In this document: one piece after another, positions 18,683 to 26,153 of the stretch
How positions within the stretch are numbered: the first letter of the stretch is position 1
How the letters are laid out: each line of letters begins with the position of its first letter
DNA from: Candidatus Thiothrix putei
Lineage (GTDB): Bacteria > Pseudomonadota > Gammaproteobacteria > Thiotrichales > Thiotrichaceae
Reading direction: 5' to 3'
DNA length: 64,000 nt
Assembly (NCBI GenBank): GCA_029972225.1
Contig: CP124756.1
Coordinates: 1,346,001-1,410,000, forward strand
The notes under the pieces: generated by a model
Database searches by the model: none
What the model saw: the letters and a program-made list of their open reading frames with translations, nothing else
What the model was told of the DNA's origin: nothing
Made by a program: the position numbers and the translations under genes

Positions 18683-19006
18683 TTACCCCTTCCCGAACAG
18701 GCTTTCCAGCGGGACGAAAGCGGTTTGCGGTTCGTTCATGCGGTAGATTTTCAGCACTTTTTCGGTCTTGGCATCCGAACCCACGAAGTCGGTATACGCT
18801 TTGGTGAGCAGGCGGGTGTATTGCTCACGCAAGCCATCGTCGTCCGCTGGTTTCGGCTCTTTCGTCAGGTAGTTGTGGAAGCGTTGCAGGATGTGCAGGC
18901 GGTTGACATGCACCACGGTCTGGTCAAACGCGATGTCGAAGTAGTTGAGGAAGTCTTCCGCGCTGACCAGTTCTTCGAGGTCGAGGGTGAGGTCGGTATC
19001 GGTCAT
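18683..19006 (-). CDS. nifW: NifW, nitrogenase-stabilising/protective protein
   Basis: NifW protects or assists maturation of the MoFe protein. The 107-residue product matches the family: LVSAEDFLNYFDIAFDQTVV, VNRLHILQRFHNYL and a C-terminal VFVPLESLFG-like block (AFVPLESLFGKG). ATG 19006 has an AAGGAG ribosome site. It is the first gene of a unit driven by a perfect sigma-54 promoter 32 bases upstream. Confidence 0.94.
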   Translation of the reverse strand: MTDTDLTLDLEELVSAEDFLNYFDIAFDQTVVHVNRLHILQRFHNYLTKEPKPADDDGLREQYTRLLTKAYTDFVGSDAKTEKVLKIYRMNEPQTAFVPLESLFGKG

Positions 19007-19037
19007 GTCGTACTCCTTGTGCCAAATGAGGAAGATC

Positions 19038-19054
19038 AAGCAAAGGGCGTGCCA
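19038..19054 (-). promoter_or_regulatory. Sigma-54 promoter of nifWZM-clpX
   Basis: On the minus strand this reads TGGCACGCCCTTTGCTT, an exact match to the -24/-12 consensus TGGCACR-N4-TTGCW. The GG and GC pairs are 12 bases apart. Transcription should begin about 12 bases after the GC, roughly 20 bases before the nifW ATG. Confidence 0.93.
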
Positions 19055-19107
19055 TGTTGGAGAATTATTTGTTATTCAGTGGTTTGGGTGTTATTGGTGT
19101 GGGGGTG

Positions 19108-19123
19108 TGTCGGATTTGGTACA
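19108..19123 (-). promoter_or_regulatory. NifA upstream activator site for nifW
   Basis: TGTCGGATTTGGTACA fits TGT-N10-ACA exactly. It lies 54 bases upstream of the -24 element, about -80 to -95 from the expected start, a normal place for NifA binding. Confidence 0.75.
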
Positions 19124-19235
19124 GGGACGGGCGGTCGGGGATTGTGGGGAAAAGAACATTAAACCGTAACGTGCATGATGACCTTTTGCCCTTTTCTTGG
19201 CAGCTTCAGCGATACAAGGTAATATCACATACCAT

Positions 19236-19633
19236 ATGAAACTTGTGATTGATACCAATGTCATCATTGCCGGATTCCGTTCCAAACATGGCGCATCCTT
19301 CCAGTTTTTGCAACGCATTTGGCAAGGCAACCTGCCGTTTTTGTTGTCTGTGCCGAGGATGTGCTGAAAAGGCCGGATACCCTAGCAGCGACAAATTTGA
19401 CGCTTGACGAAGTGGATACTGTGCTGGATGTCTTGTGCCTGCGTGGTAACGAAATCCTGATTCATTACCTGTGGCGACCACAACTGACTGATGCAAAAGA
19501 CGATATGGTGCTGGAACTCGCCGTGAACGGCATGGCAGAAGCCATTGTGACCTTCAATGTAAAAGACTTTCAACCCGCAGCCTCGCATTGGAATGTCGCT
19601 ACGATTACCCCAGCGAATGCCTGCGCAACCTGA
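19236..19633 (+). pseudogene. PIN-domain toxin, frameshifted
   Basis: ATG 19236 begins MKLVIDTNVIIAGFRSKHGA, a PIN-domain ribonuclease N-terminus with the first catalytic Asp, and reads to LPFLLSVPRMC-stop. The expected EDVLKRPDTLAATNL continues in another frame through LTDAKDDMVLELAVNG and AIVTFNVKDF to a stop at 19633. A small deletion at about 19355-19362 removed the LVLEYE-like segment and shifted the frame. It belongs to the PIN family of toxins normally paired with ribbon-helix-helix antitoxins, as here. Confidence 0.82.
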
Positions 19634-19652
19634 AACAACGAGAGGTGTAACC

Positions 19653-19895
19653 ATGAGCCAATACGCACTGCGCCTGCCAGACTCCCTGTTGAAGCAAGCG
19701 CGTAAAACCGCCAAACGTGACAGCGTTTCCATGAACCAACTGTTCATCACCGCCATTGCCGAAAAGCTGGCGGTGCTGGAAGCCGAAAACCTGATTCTCC
19801 AGCGGGCAGCACGGGCAGACTTGAGTGCTTTCAAGCGCATTCTTGACCGTGTGGCGGATGTTCCCCCCATGCCCGGTGATGAAATTCTCAACTAG
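19653..19895 (+). CDS. Ribbon-helix-helix antitoxin (HicB-like tail)
   Basis: An 80-residue protein with a short ribbon-helix-helix DNA-binding domain: YALRLPDSLLKQARKTAKRD then VSMNQLFITAIAEKL, followed by a helical tail. It starts 19 bases after the broken PIN toxin, with a GAGAGG ribosome site, and would have been its antitoxin and autorepressor. Toxin first, antitoxin second is the reverse of the usual order. Confidence 0.75.
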   Translation: MSQYALRLPDSLLKQARKTAKRDSVSMNQLFITAIAEKLAVLEAENLILQRAARADLSAFKRILDRVADVPPMPGDEILN

Positions 19896-19899
19896 ACAT

Positions 19900-20727
19900 A
19901 TGCAAAACCCTTCCTACAAGTTCCAGACCTCCGCCCAGTTGACCAGCAAACTGGCAGCCATTGATGCCGCGCAAGCCGACATCCAGCGTTTGCGTGCGCA
20001 ACAACCTGACCGCTGGCAACCCATCCAGCAAAAGCTTCGCGCCGAATGGACGTATGACAGCAACGCCATCGAAGGCAGCACATTGACGCTTGGCGAAACC
20101 ATCTTCTTTTTGCAGGAAGGGCTGACGGTAGAGGGCAAACCGTTCAAGGACTTTCTCGATGCTCGCAACCATGCCGAAGCCATCGACCTGCTGTTTGACG
20201 TGGTAGCACAAAAACGCGCCATTAGCGAAGGGTTGATTAAGGAACTCAATGCCTTATTGCTGGCTGGTGTGCAATCTACCCCTGCACTGAATTCCCAAGG
20301 GCAACGGGTACAAAAGCCCGCCACACCAGGGCAATACAAATCGCAGCCGAACCATGTGTTGCAACAAGACGGTTCAATCCACCATTACATCGAACCGTTA
20401 CAAGTCCCGCTGGAAATGCAGCAATTGTGTGACTGGGTGAACGCAAATTTGAGCCAGCTTCATGCGGTCACGGTGGCGGGAATTGCCCATTACAACATGG
20501 TGCGGATTCATCCCTTCGATGATGGCAACGGGCGTGGGGCGCGGATACTGATGAACCTGATCCTGCTGATACAAGGTTATACCCCCGTGATTGTGCGCAC
20601 CACCAAACGGCGGATTTACCTACAAGCCTTGGCAGCAGCGGATAGGGGGGATATTGAGCCGTTTCTGGATTTCATCGCTGACTCCATGCTGGATACGCAG
20701 CGGGTGATTCTGGCGGAATTGCGTTAG
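19900..20727 (+). CDS. Fic-family AMP-transferase with N-terminal inhibitory helix
   Basis: A 275-residue Fic protein. The catalytic loop IHPFDDGNGRGAR has its histidine at about residue 204. The inhibitory motif (S/T)xxxE(G/N) is present as SNAIEG at residues 54-59, so this is a class II, self-inhibited enzyme whose Glu58 blocks ATP. Fic proteins transfer AMP or other phosphates to target proteins. It starts 4 bases after the antitoxin gene, which suggests one transcript, but no Fic-specific antitoxin is needed. Confidence 0.9.
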   Translation: MQNPSYKFQTSAQLTSKLAAIDAAQADIQRLRAQQPDRWQPIQQKLRAEWTYDSNAIEGSTLTLGETIFFLQEGLTVEGKPFKDFLDARNHAEAIDLLFDVVAQKRAISEGLIKELNALLLAGVQSTPALNSQGQRVQKPATPGQYKSQPNHVLQQDGSIHHYIEPLQVPLEMQQLCDWVNANLSQLHAVTVAGIAHYNMVRIHPFDDGNGRGARILMNLILLIQGYTPVIVRTTKRRIYLQALAAADRGDIEPFLDFIADSMLDTQRVILAELR

Positions 20728-20738
20728 TCCAAGAGGAA

Positions 20739-21272
20739 TTAACCCGCAGCCCTACGCAACACCGCCACCCCTTGCTGCTCATACAAATGCTCCTGCGCCA
20801 GCGTCAGCAACGCCTTCGCACCCAGCCGGTCATTGCTATCAATGTCCACGAGCGTTTGCAGCCGCCCGACCGCATCCGCCAGTTCCCCCAAGCGCATTTC
20901 CAGATAGCCCGCGCCTTTGTGCGCCATCAGGTAGAAGCGCGTCAGGGTCATGGAAACCAGCACGCCTTGCCCCAGATGCAAGCGGGTTAAATGCCGCCAG
21001 TCTTCCGGCAAGTGCAGGCGTTTGCCGCTGACGGCGATGGCTTTGTGTGCCACGTTCAGCGCATCCCGAAGGCGGTGCTGGTAGTAGAAATAGCGGTACA
21101 GCGCGACCAGTACGTTCAAATCTTCGGGGGCGAGGAAATAAGCGCGAAGTAGCAGGGTTTCGGCCTCCGGTTCTGGGTAAAGGCTGGCAGCTTCCTCCAG
21201 AAGCGCGGCAACCTCCGGGTCGATGGCGGCGTTGAAATAAAGGTCTTCGGCTTCAAAATCCTGCAAATCCAT
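20739..21272 (-). CDS. Helical-repeat (TPR-like) protein in nif cluster
   Basis: A 177-residue, soluble, helical protein with TPR-like spacing: EVAALLEEAASLYPEPEAET, LRAYFLAPEDLNVLVALYRY, YQHRLRDALNVAHKAIAVSG and ELADAVGRLQTLVDID. It is in the nifV-cysE-nifW direction, and a 4-base gap separates it from an upstream coding tail. The specific function is unknown; scaffold proteins of this kind occur in some nif clusters. Confidence 0.68.
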   Translation of the reverse strand: MDLQDFEAEDLYFNAAIDPEVAALLEEAASLYPEPEAETLLLRAYFLAPEDLNVLVALYRYFYYQHRLRDALNVAHKAIAVSGKRLHLPEDWRHLTRLHLGQGVLVSMTLTRFYLMAHKGAGYLEMRLGELADAVGRLQTLVDIDSNDRLGAKALLTLAQEHLYEQQGVAVLRRAAG

Positions 21273-21276
21273 GATG

Positions 21277-21662
21277 TTAGTCCCCTGATTTTTTAAAGTG
21301 AATCGGATGTTCGGTGATGGGTGTGTTAGGTAATTCGTCGTCGCACAGATCACGGGCATCGCAATGATGGCATTCCGCGCTGTCGTCTTCTTGTTCAGGC
21401 AAGCATCACCACGCAAGCGCCGTGGTCGATGAAAAAGCGTCGCCCGATTTTCGCACCGGGGTGGATGTCGATATTCGTCCAGAAGCGGGCGAAGTACGAA
21501 ATGAAACGCGGGAAATAGCGCCAGTTGCGCTTCCACAAGCTGTGGGCGATGCGCTGCAACATGACCGCGTGAATGCCGGGGTAGAGCGTGGCAACTTCCC
21601 AGCGCGAACGGGCGGCGGGGTCACGCTGGAACACGCAGGTGATGTCTTCGGTGATTAATTGC
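21277..21662 (-). pseudogene. cysE: Serine O-acetyltransferase (NifP/CysE-like), truncated
   Basis: The minus strand from 21662 reads [19 protein letters not shown], then [20 protein letters not shown] and [18 protein letters not shown], the N-terminal half of the serine acetyltransferase found next to nifV. Homology stops after IDHG at about 21420, so the catalytic hexapeptide-repeat half is gone. A second open stretch (21277-21402), in a different frame, encodes about 41 residues with CHHCDARDLCDDE; it may be the enzyme's own tail or the end of another gene. The start codon is lost next to a repeat element. Not functional. Confidence 0.78.
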
Positions 21663-21667
21663 CAAAG

Positions 21668-21820
21668 GGAGACCCCCCCATCCCCAGCCCTTCCCCCGCA
21701 AGGGGTGAAGGGGGCGAAGAGGAAGAATGAGGGGCGGAACTCTTGTTCCCTCCCCCCTTGCGGGGGGCGAAGCGCGGCGATTGAGCCGCCGGACGGGTTA
21801 GGGTGGGGGGTAATCCGGGT
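21668..21820. repeat. C-rich/G-rich repeat pair between cysE remnant and nifV
   Basis: Two inverted G/C-tract units (around CCCCCGCAAGGGG at about 21700 and CCCCCCTTGCGGGGGG at about 21750), bounded by GACCCCCCC on the left and GGGTGGGGGG on the right. It sits directly at the broken 5' end of cysE and 4 bases from the nifV stop. It is of the same general type as the repeat at the end of isp2. Confidence 0.65.
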
Positions 21821-21824
21821 ATTT

Positions 21825-22976
21825 CTAATGACATATCCCCACCTCCGCCACACATGTCTGTTGCAAAAACTGCTGCAAATCGTCCGCTGTCGGTGGGCGT
21901 TTGTGTTGGGTGGAAAAACGCCGTACCAGCGCAAGAATGGCTTCGGCCTGTTCATGCTCCAGCGGTACGCCAAGCAGGGCGTAGGCACGTTGCACCCCGT
22001 GGCTACCGGAATGTTTGCCCAGCACCAGTTGGTGGTGCCGCCCCATGTCCGCTGGGTCGACGCCTTGGTAATTGCGCGAATCTTTCAGCAAGCCATCGAC
22101 GTGGATGCCGGATTCGTGGGTGAACACGCCTTCGCCGACCAGACTTTTTTGCCAGCCGACCGGACGACCGGAGGCTTTTTCCACCAGCAAGGAGAGTTTG
22201 GGGAAGCGTTTCAAGTTAACGTCGCAGTCCAGCCCGTACAAACGCCCCAAGCCCAGCGCGACTTCTTCCAACGGTGCATTGCCAGCACGTTCACCAAGAC
22301 CGTGGACGGTGGTATTAATGTGGGTAGCACCCGCACGGGCAGCGGCGAGAGAATTGGCAGTGGCAAGACCGAGGTCGTCATGGGCGTGCATTTCGATTTC
22401 CATGTCGGTATGCGCTCGCAGCGATGTCATCCAGTCGTGGGTGGCAAACGGTTCGAGGATGCCCACCGTGTCGGCGAAGCGGAAGCGTTGTGCGCCTGCC
22501 GCTTGTGCCGTTGCCAGCACTTGCAGCAGGAAATCGCGGTCAGCGCGGGAAGCGTCTTCCCCGCCGACGCACACGCCAACGCCCAAATCTTTGGCGATTT
22601 GTACGTGCGCCCAGATTTGCTGCAATACCCAAGCGCGGTCACGCTTGAGTTTGTGGGTGATTTGCTGGTCGGAAACCGAGATGGAAATGTCGATCATGTT
22701 CACCCCCAAATCACGGCACAGCAGGATGTCGTCGCGGCGCATCCGGCTCCACACCATCAGCCGCGCATTCAAGCCAAGGCTAGCAACGGAGCGGATGGAG
22801 TCGCGTTCTTCCTCGCCCATCGCGGGGATGCCGACTTCGAGTTCGGGTACGCCCAATGCATCCAGCCCGCGTGCAATCGCCAGCTTTTCCGTGAGGGAAA
22901 AAGCCACGCCTGCGGACTGCTCGCCGTCGCGCAGGGTGGTGTCGTTGATGGTGATGAAACGCTTGCTGTGGTGCAT
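21825..22976 (-). CDS. nifV: Homocitrate synthase
   Basis: Condenses acetyl-CoA with 2-oxoglutarate to homocitrate, the organic ligand of the iron-molybdenum cofactor. The 383-residue product has the DRE-TIM signature [17 protein letters not shown], the metal-binding [16 protein letters not shown], and [14 protein letters not shown]. The reading frame is complete. It has its own sigma-54 promoter and activator site upstream. A nitrogen-fixation role is preferred over lysine synthesis because of the neighbours. Confidence 0.95.
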   Translation of the reverse strand: MHHSKRFITINDTTLRDGEQSAGVAFSLTEKLAIARGLDALGVPELEVGIPAMGEEERDSIRSVASLGLNARLMVWSRMRRDDILLCRDLGVNMIDISISVSDQQITHKLKRDRAWVLQQIWAHVQIAKDLGVGVCVGGEDASRADRDFLLQVLATAQAAGAQRFRFADTVGILEPFATHDWMTSLRAHTDMEIEMHAHDDLGLATANSLAAARAGATHINTTVHGLGERAGNAPLEEVALGLGRLYGLDCDVNLKRFPKLSLLVEKASGRPVGWQKSLVGEGVFTHESGIHVDGLLKDSRNYQGVDPADMGRHHQLVLGKHSGSHGVQRAYALLGVPLEHEQAEAILALVRRFSTQHKRPPTADDLQQFLQQTCVAEVGICH

Positions 22977-23010
22977 GGTGTTCGCCTTGCTGATGCTATT
23001 GGGCTGTTAT

Positions 23011-23027
23011 CAGCAAGTCTTGTGCCA
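23011..23027 (-). promoter_or_regulatory. Sigma-54 promoter of nifV
   Basis: The minus strand reads TGGCACAAGACTTGCTG, an exact TGGCACR-N4-TTGCW match. The expected start is about 25 bases before the nifV ATG. Confidence 0.9.
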
Positions 23028-23081
23028 GATGCCTTATCTTATTGTTATTAATTGTGTTTTCGTTTTATCATAGATAATGGC

Positions 23082-23097
23082 TGTTAGGTTTGCGACA
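23082..23097 (-). promoter_or_regulatory. NifA upstream activator site for nifV
   Basis: TGTTAGGTTTGCGACA fits TGT-N10-ACA exactly, 55 bases upstream of the -24 element. It overlaps the stop of the upstream 73-codon gene. Confidence 0.75.
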
Positions 23098-23305
23098 AGT
23101 CATTAGGAGTAGCCTGTTGCGCATCCCACAACTGCTTGAAACGCAAATCCAGCGCGGAAAGTTCCGCATCCACGCTTTCCAGTGCTTGGAAACCTTGGCG
23201 AGGTGGCATTTTGCCTTCACCCATCGCTTGTTTGAGGCTTTCGCGTTGGGCGAATACCGTGGCGATGCGGGTTTTCAGGTCGGCGAGTTCTTCGGCTGCG
23301 GTCAT
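23084..23305 (-). CDS. Small coiled-coil protein in nif cluster
   Basis: A 73-residue, charged, helical protein (EELADLKTRIATVFAQRESL ... ELSALDLRFKQLWDAQQ). It overlaps the SagB-like gene by 4 bases and ends inside the nifV activator site. The family is not recognised; position suggests a nif-associated accessory protein. Confidence 0.65.
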   Translation of the reverse strand: MTAAEELADLKTRIATVFAQRESLKQAMGEGKMPPRQGFQALESVDAELSALDLRFKQLWDAQQATPNDLSQT

Positions 23306-24813
23306 GGCTGGCGTTCTTTGGGTAGGTGGGAATAAGGGGGCAACATTTCCAGCCGGGTGTCGATGACGGGATTGCCGACGGTGAAGTGGTAGAGGCTTTG
23401 GAATTGGGTATCTTGCAGCCCCAATACTTCATGTACGCTGTCGTCGAAGAAGCAGCCGATGCCTGTGCCGCGTACTCCGGCGGCTTCGGCTTGCAGGTAG
23501 AGAACTTGCCCGATTAAGCCTGCTTCCCAGTAAAGGTGGCGGTAAACGGGTGCGCCTTCTGCCAGACCTGCGTCGAATTCTGCCAACATGCCGAGGCTGA
23601 AACTGCTGGTGGAGGCGATGTCTTGGTGGCAGGAAAGCGTGCGGGCGGCTTTGCGGGCATCGGCTTCCAGCAGGTGGAACAGCGGCAGGTTATCGGGGCA
23701 GCCTTCTGGGGTTTGCCAGCGGAAATCGGGGTTCATCGCAGAGCGCAAAGTCGTTGCGGCTGCTGCATGGCGGGGCAGGGCGTATAGGCCAGCGGGTAAG
23801 CCTTCGACACGATGTACGAATAAGACTGGGTGGAGGCGAATGGGCAGTGTCCATACATCCCACGGCACGGGATTGTTGGCAGGCAGTAAGGCAGACAGCA
23901 TCGCGTAAAAAGTGTCGCGGGGTAGGGTGCTGGTTTTGCCGCTGAAGGCTTGGGCGCTGCGGCGTTGGCGGATAAGCGGGATTAGGTTGGGTTGGGGGAT
24001 GGTTGTTGCGAGTGAAGAGGGCGTATGCAATACGCCCCTACGGGTAGATACGGTGGCGGTGGTTATTTCTTCGATGATTGGCCAGTTGTATTTGGGGAGG
24101 CCGCCTAGTGCGTTGGCTTTGCCGTGCCATTGGGTGACGGTGGGGAGGTGGAAGGGGGCGGCAGAACCTGTGTGAATGCGGAGTAGCATGTCGGGGTGTT
24201 CGGCTTCTGCGCCGGTGAAATCGTCCGTCCGGTCGAGTCCTAATAAAGTGGCGATTTCGGTATCGGTGACGGGGAGTAGTTCTACCTGTAAGCCGATGGC
24301 AGCGGCGGCATAGCGGATTGCGCCCAGCACGTGACCGGCATCAAGTTGCACGTAGCGAAAAGCACGTTCACCGTATTTCCACGCTTCGCGCCACGCGATG
24401 CTGCTCAAGCCAAGCAGGAGTTGGGGCGGGGAATCGCTGTCAGCCAATTTGCCGCGTAATTCCAGTGCGTGTTCGTGGGGGGCGTAGTGGTAAACAGCAT
24501 CGCCCAGCCCGTCGATACCGTTGGCGATAACGTAGCCTTCGGTGGGGTGCAGGTTGCCGCTGGATGGGTTGCAACGCAATGCCCAGCGGTCAGGGCCGTA
24601 TTGTTTCCACGCGGATAGACCGAGGGAGAGTTGCAGTAATGCTGCAATCCCCCCCTTTTCTTCCAACGGCAACTCCACCACATCCGCGCCAGCAAACCGC
24701 CGGAACGGGTTCGGCTGTTGATCCCAGTCCAGATACTGCGGCCCTTTGGCGTAGGCATCCAGTCGGTGTTTGGTGCGTTCGTGGTAGGCACGTACCGTTT
24801 GCGTGGTGTCCAT
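23302..24813 (-). CDS. SagB/ThcOx-type oxidoreductase (double nitroreductase fold)
   Basis: A 503-residue protein with two nitroreductase-like halves. The N-terminal half has LSLGLSAWKQYG and RCNPSSGNLHPTEGYVI, the FMN-contact pattern of SagB-type dehydrogenases; the second half has LIRQRRSAQAF and ends with a GTGIGCFFDDSVHEVLGL block. SagB enzymes oxidise azolines in peptide toxins, but no cyclodehydratase or precursor is nearby. It lies between a nif-type glutaredoxin and a small protein, overlapping each by 1-4 bases, so it is probably expressed with nitrogen fixation; the substrate is unknown. An 8-bp-stem palindrome lies within the coding region. Confidence 0.8.
   Translation of the reverse strand: MDTTQTVRAYHERTKHRLDAYAKGPQYLDWDQQPNPFRRFAGADVVELPLEEKGGIAALLQLSLGLSAWKQYGPDRWALRCNPSSGNLHPTEGYVIANGIDGLGDAVYHYAPHEHALELRGKLADSDSPPQLLLGLSSIAWREAWKYGERAFRYVQLDAGHVLGAIRYAAAAIGLQVELLPVTDTEIATLLGLDRTDDFTGAEAEHPDMLLRIHTGSAAPFHLPTVTQWHGKANALGGLPKYNWPIIEEITTATVSTRRGVLHTPSSLATTIPQPNLIPLIRQRRSAQAFSGKTSTLPRDTFYAMLSALLPANNPVPWDVWTLPIRLHPVLFVHRVEGLPAGLYALPRHAAAATTLRSAMNPDFRWQTPEGCPDNLPLFHLLEADARKAARTLSCHQDIASTSSFSLGMLAEFDAGLAEGAPVYRHLYWEAGLIGQVLYLQAEAAGVRGTGIGCFFDDSVHEVLGLQDTQFQSLYHFTVGNPVIDTRLEMLPPYSHLPKERQP
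24019..24037. repeat. Palindrome inside the SagB-like gene
   Basis: GGGCGTAT-GCA-ATACGCCC, a perfect 8-bp stem with a 3-base loop, followed by CTAC. It falls between the two nitroreductase halves (near GVLHTPSS). It resembles small dispersed palindromes and keeps the reading frame. Confidence 0.6.
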
Positions 24814-25223
24814 TACAGGGTGAGTTGTACCAGATTGTTAGCGGCGGTTGCCGGTTCACTGCTGATGGTAGCGGAAACGCTGGGTTCTGGCAGTTTCCCT
24901 TGTTTTACCAGTGCCGCGAGTTGGGTTTGCAATTCACCGCTGTTGTACAGCTCTTCCACGATGTCGCTACCCCCGATCAATTCGCCGCCAACGAAAACTT
25001 GCGGAAAGGTCGGGAAGTGTGAAAAGCGCGGCAAGTATTCGTAGATGAAGGGTGATTTCAGCACGTTGACGTAGGCGAATTCCACCCCGGTTTTTTTCAG
25101 GTAGCTGACCGCTTTGCCGGAAAAGCCGCATTCGGGCGCGTCGGGCGTGCCTTTCATGTAAATCATTACCGCGTTTTCGGTGACTTGCTGCTGGATTTTG
25201 TCCAGTGTTTTGTTGCTGCTCAT
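24813..25223 (-). CDS. Monothiol glutaredoxin (CGFS type, nif-linked)
   Basis: A 136-residue Grx4-type glutaredoxin, which carries a [2Fe-2S] cluster with glutathione. The active site is CGFSGKA at about residues 32-38, and FPTFPQVFVGGELIGGSDIV is the glutathione-binding part. The N-terminus TLDKIQQQVTENAVMIYMKG is typical. An extra C-terminal tail of about 30 residues is unusual. It is the first gene of a unit with a sigma-54-like promoter, pointing to cluster delivery during nitrogenase assembly. Confidence 0.9.
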   Translation of the reverse strand: MSSNKTLDKIQQQVTENAVMIYMKGTPDAPECGFSGKAVSYLKKTGVEFAYVNVLKSPFIYEYLPRFSHFPTFPQVFVGGELIGGSDIVEELYNSGELQTQLAALVKQGKLPEPSVSATISSEPATAANNLVQLTL

Positions 25224-25260
25224 GGTGTGTTCCTGTCAGGTGAACGAATAAACAGGGTTA

Positions 25261-25277
25261 AAGCAGGAAACGTGCCA
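25261..25277 (-). promoter_or_regulatory. Sigma-54-like promoter of glutaredoxin unit
   Basis: The minus strand reads TGGCACGTTTCCTGCTT. The -24 half is perfect; the -12 half is CTGCT instead of TTGCT, and the GG-GC spacing is right. A near activator site with one mismatch (TGT-N10-ATA) lies at 25353-25368. Confidence 0.72.
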
Positions 25278-25490
25278 GCCTGAATTTTCCACTTTTTATC
25301 AATCACCTGTGATTTTTTTTGCGGTCGTTTGAATGGTGGGTTCAGGACGATTTGTTGGGTTCACGATACTGCTGCAAGCTGTTTATCGCCAGCCATGCAA
25401 GTAATCATTGGCAAAAGATTTATTTGCCAATAGGTATATTTACCACTATCTTTAAAAGACAATCTAAGCAAATCTTCCAAGGTAACAGTC

Positions 25491-25742
25491 ATGCAAGAAT
25501 GCACCATCGCCATTGGACAAAATGGTCGTCTCGTCATTCCGATGGCGATGCGTAAAGCCCTGAATTTGCAGGAGGGGCAACGCTTACGCCTGAGGCTTGA
25601 AAATGAATCTATCATCCTAGAAAAACCCGTCGATATTGTGAAAAAACTGCAAAACCGTTTCCGCAACGTGTCTGTGAGCCTAGCGGATGAGCTGATTCAG
25701 GAACGTCGTCAGGAAGCGGCAAAGGAAAACCATGATTCTTGA
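25491..25742 (+). CDS. AbrB/MazE-fold antitoxin (VapB type)
   Basis: An 83-residue protein with an N-terminal swapped-hairpin DNA-binding domain: IAIGQNGRLVIPMAMRKALNLQEGQRLRLRLENESIILEKP-like pattern (residues about 6-46), then a helical tail that should bind the toxin. It overlaps the following PIN toxin by 11 bases, the usual VapB-VapC arrangement. Confidence 0.85.
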   Translation: MQECTIAIGQNGRLVIPMAMRKALNLQEGQRLRLRLENESIILEKPVDIVKKLQNRFRNVSVSLADELIQERRQEAAKENHDS

Positions 25743-26106
25743 TGCTTCGGCGCTGCTGGCCTTGCTACAGGACGAGCCAGGTGCGGACAACGTGCAGGCT
25801 GTGCTGCACCGCTCCATTATCAATACTGTCAACTGGTCGGAAGTGATTCAGAAACTCTCGGTGCATGACCCGGACGCAGCGGACATTCGTGCCGAAATAG
25901 AGTTAACCGGCTTAAAAATCATGCCGCTCAGCATCGACCAAGCCGAAATCGGCGCAAGCCTTTGGAAACAAGCCAAACCCTTTGGCCTGTCACTCGCTGA
26001 CCGCGCCTGCATTGCGACAGGCATTGATCGCAAAATGGATGTAATGACCACGGACAAAATTTGGCAGGAAATGGCGCTGCCCATTACCATTCATGTCATT
26101 CGGTAA
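25732..26106 (+). CDS. vapC: VapC-type PIN ribonuclease toxin
   Basis: A 124-residue PIN domain. Acidic residues expected at the active site are in MILDASALLALL (Asp4), VNWSEVIQKL (Glu), and GLSLADRACIATGI (Asp) with MTTDKIWQ near the end. VapC toxins cut RNA, often initiator tRNA or 23S rRNA. It looks intact with its antitoxin, unlike the other two toxin genes in this region. An ISKra4-type element begins 48 bases after its stop. Confidence 0.88.
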   Translation: MILDASALLALLQDEPGADNVQAVLHRSIINTVNWSEVIQKLSVHDPDAADIRAEIELTGLKIMPLSIDQAEIGASLWKQAKPFGLSLADRACIATGIDRKMDVMTTDKIWQEMALPITIHVIR

Positions 26107-26153
26107 ACACCTATGTGAAAATGTTGTGTCCTGTCACGAATCCCCCTACTTGA

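Noticed and set aside
19054..19239. A 61-codon plus-strand frame starting with a hydrophobic stretch
   Set aside because: It overlaps the nifW sigma-54 promoter and NifA site, has no good ribosome site and no recognisable family.
22072..23073. A long plus-strand frame (333 codons) over nifV
   Set aside because: Shadow of nifV, which has complete family motifs and a promoter on the minus strand.
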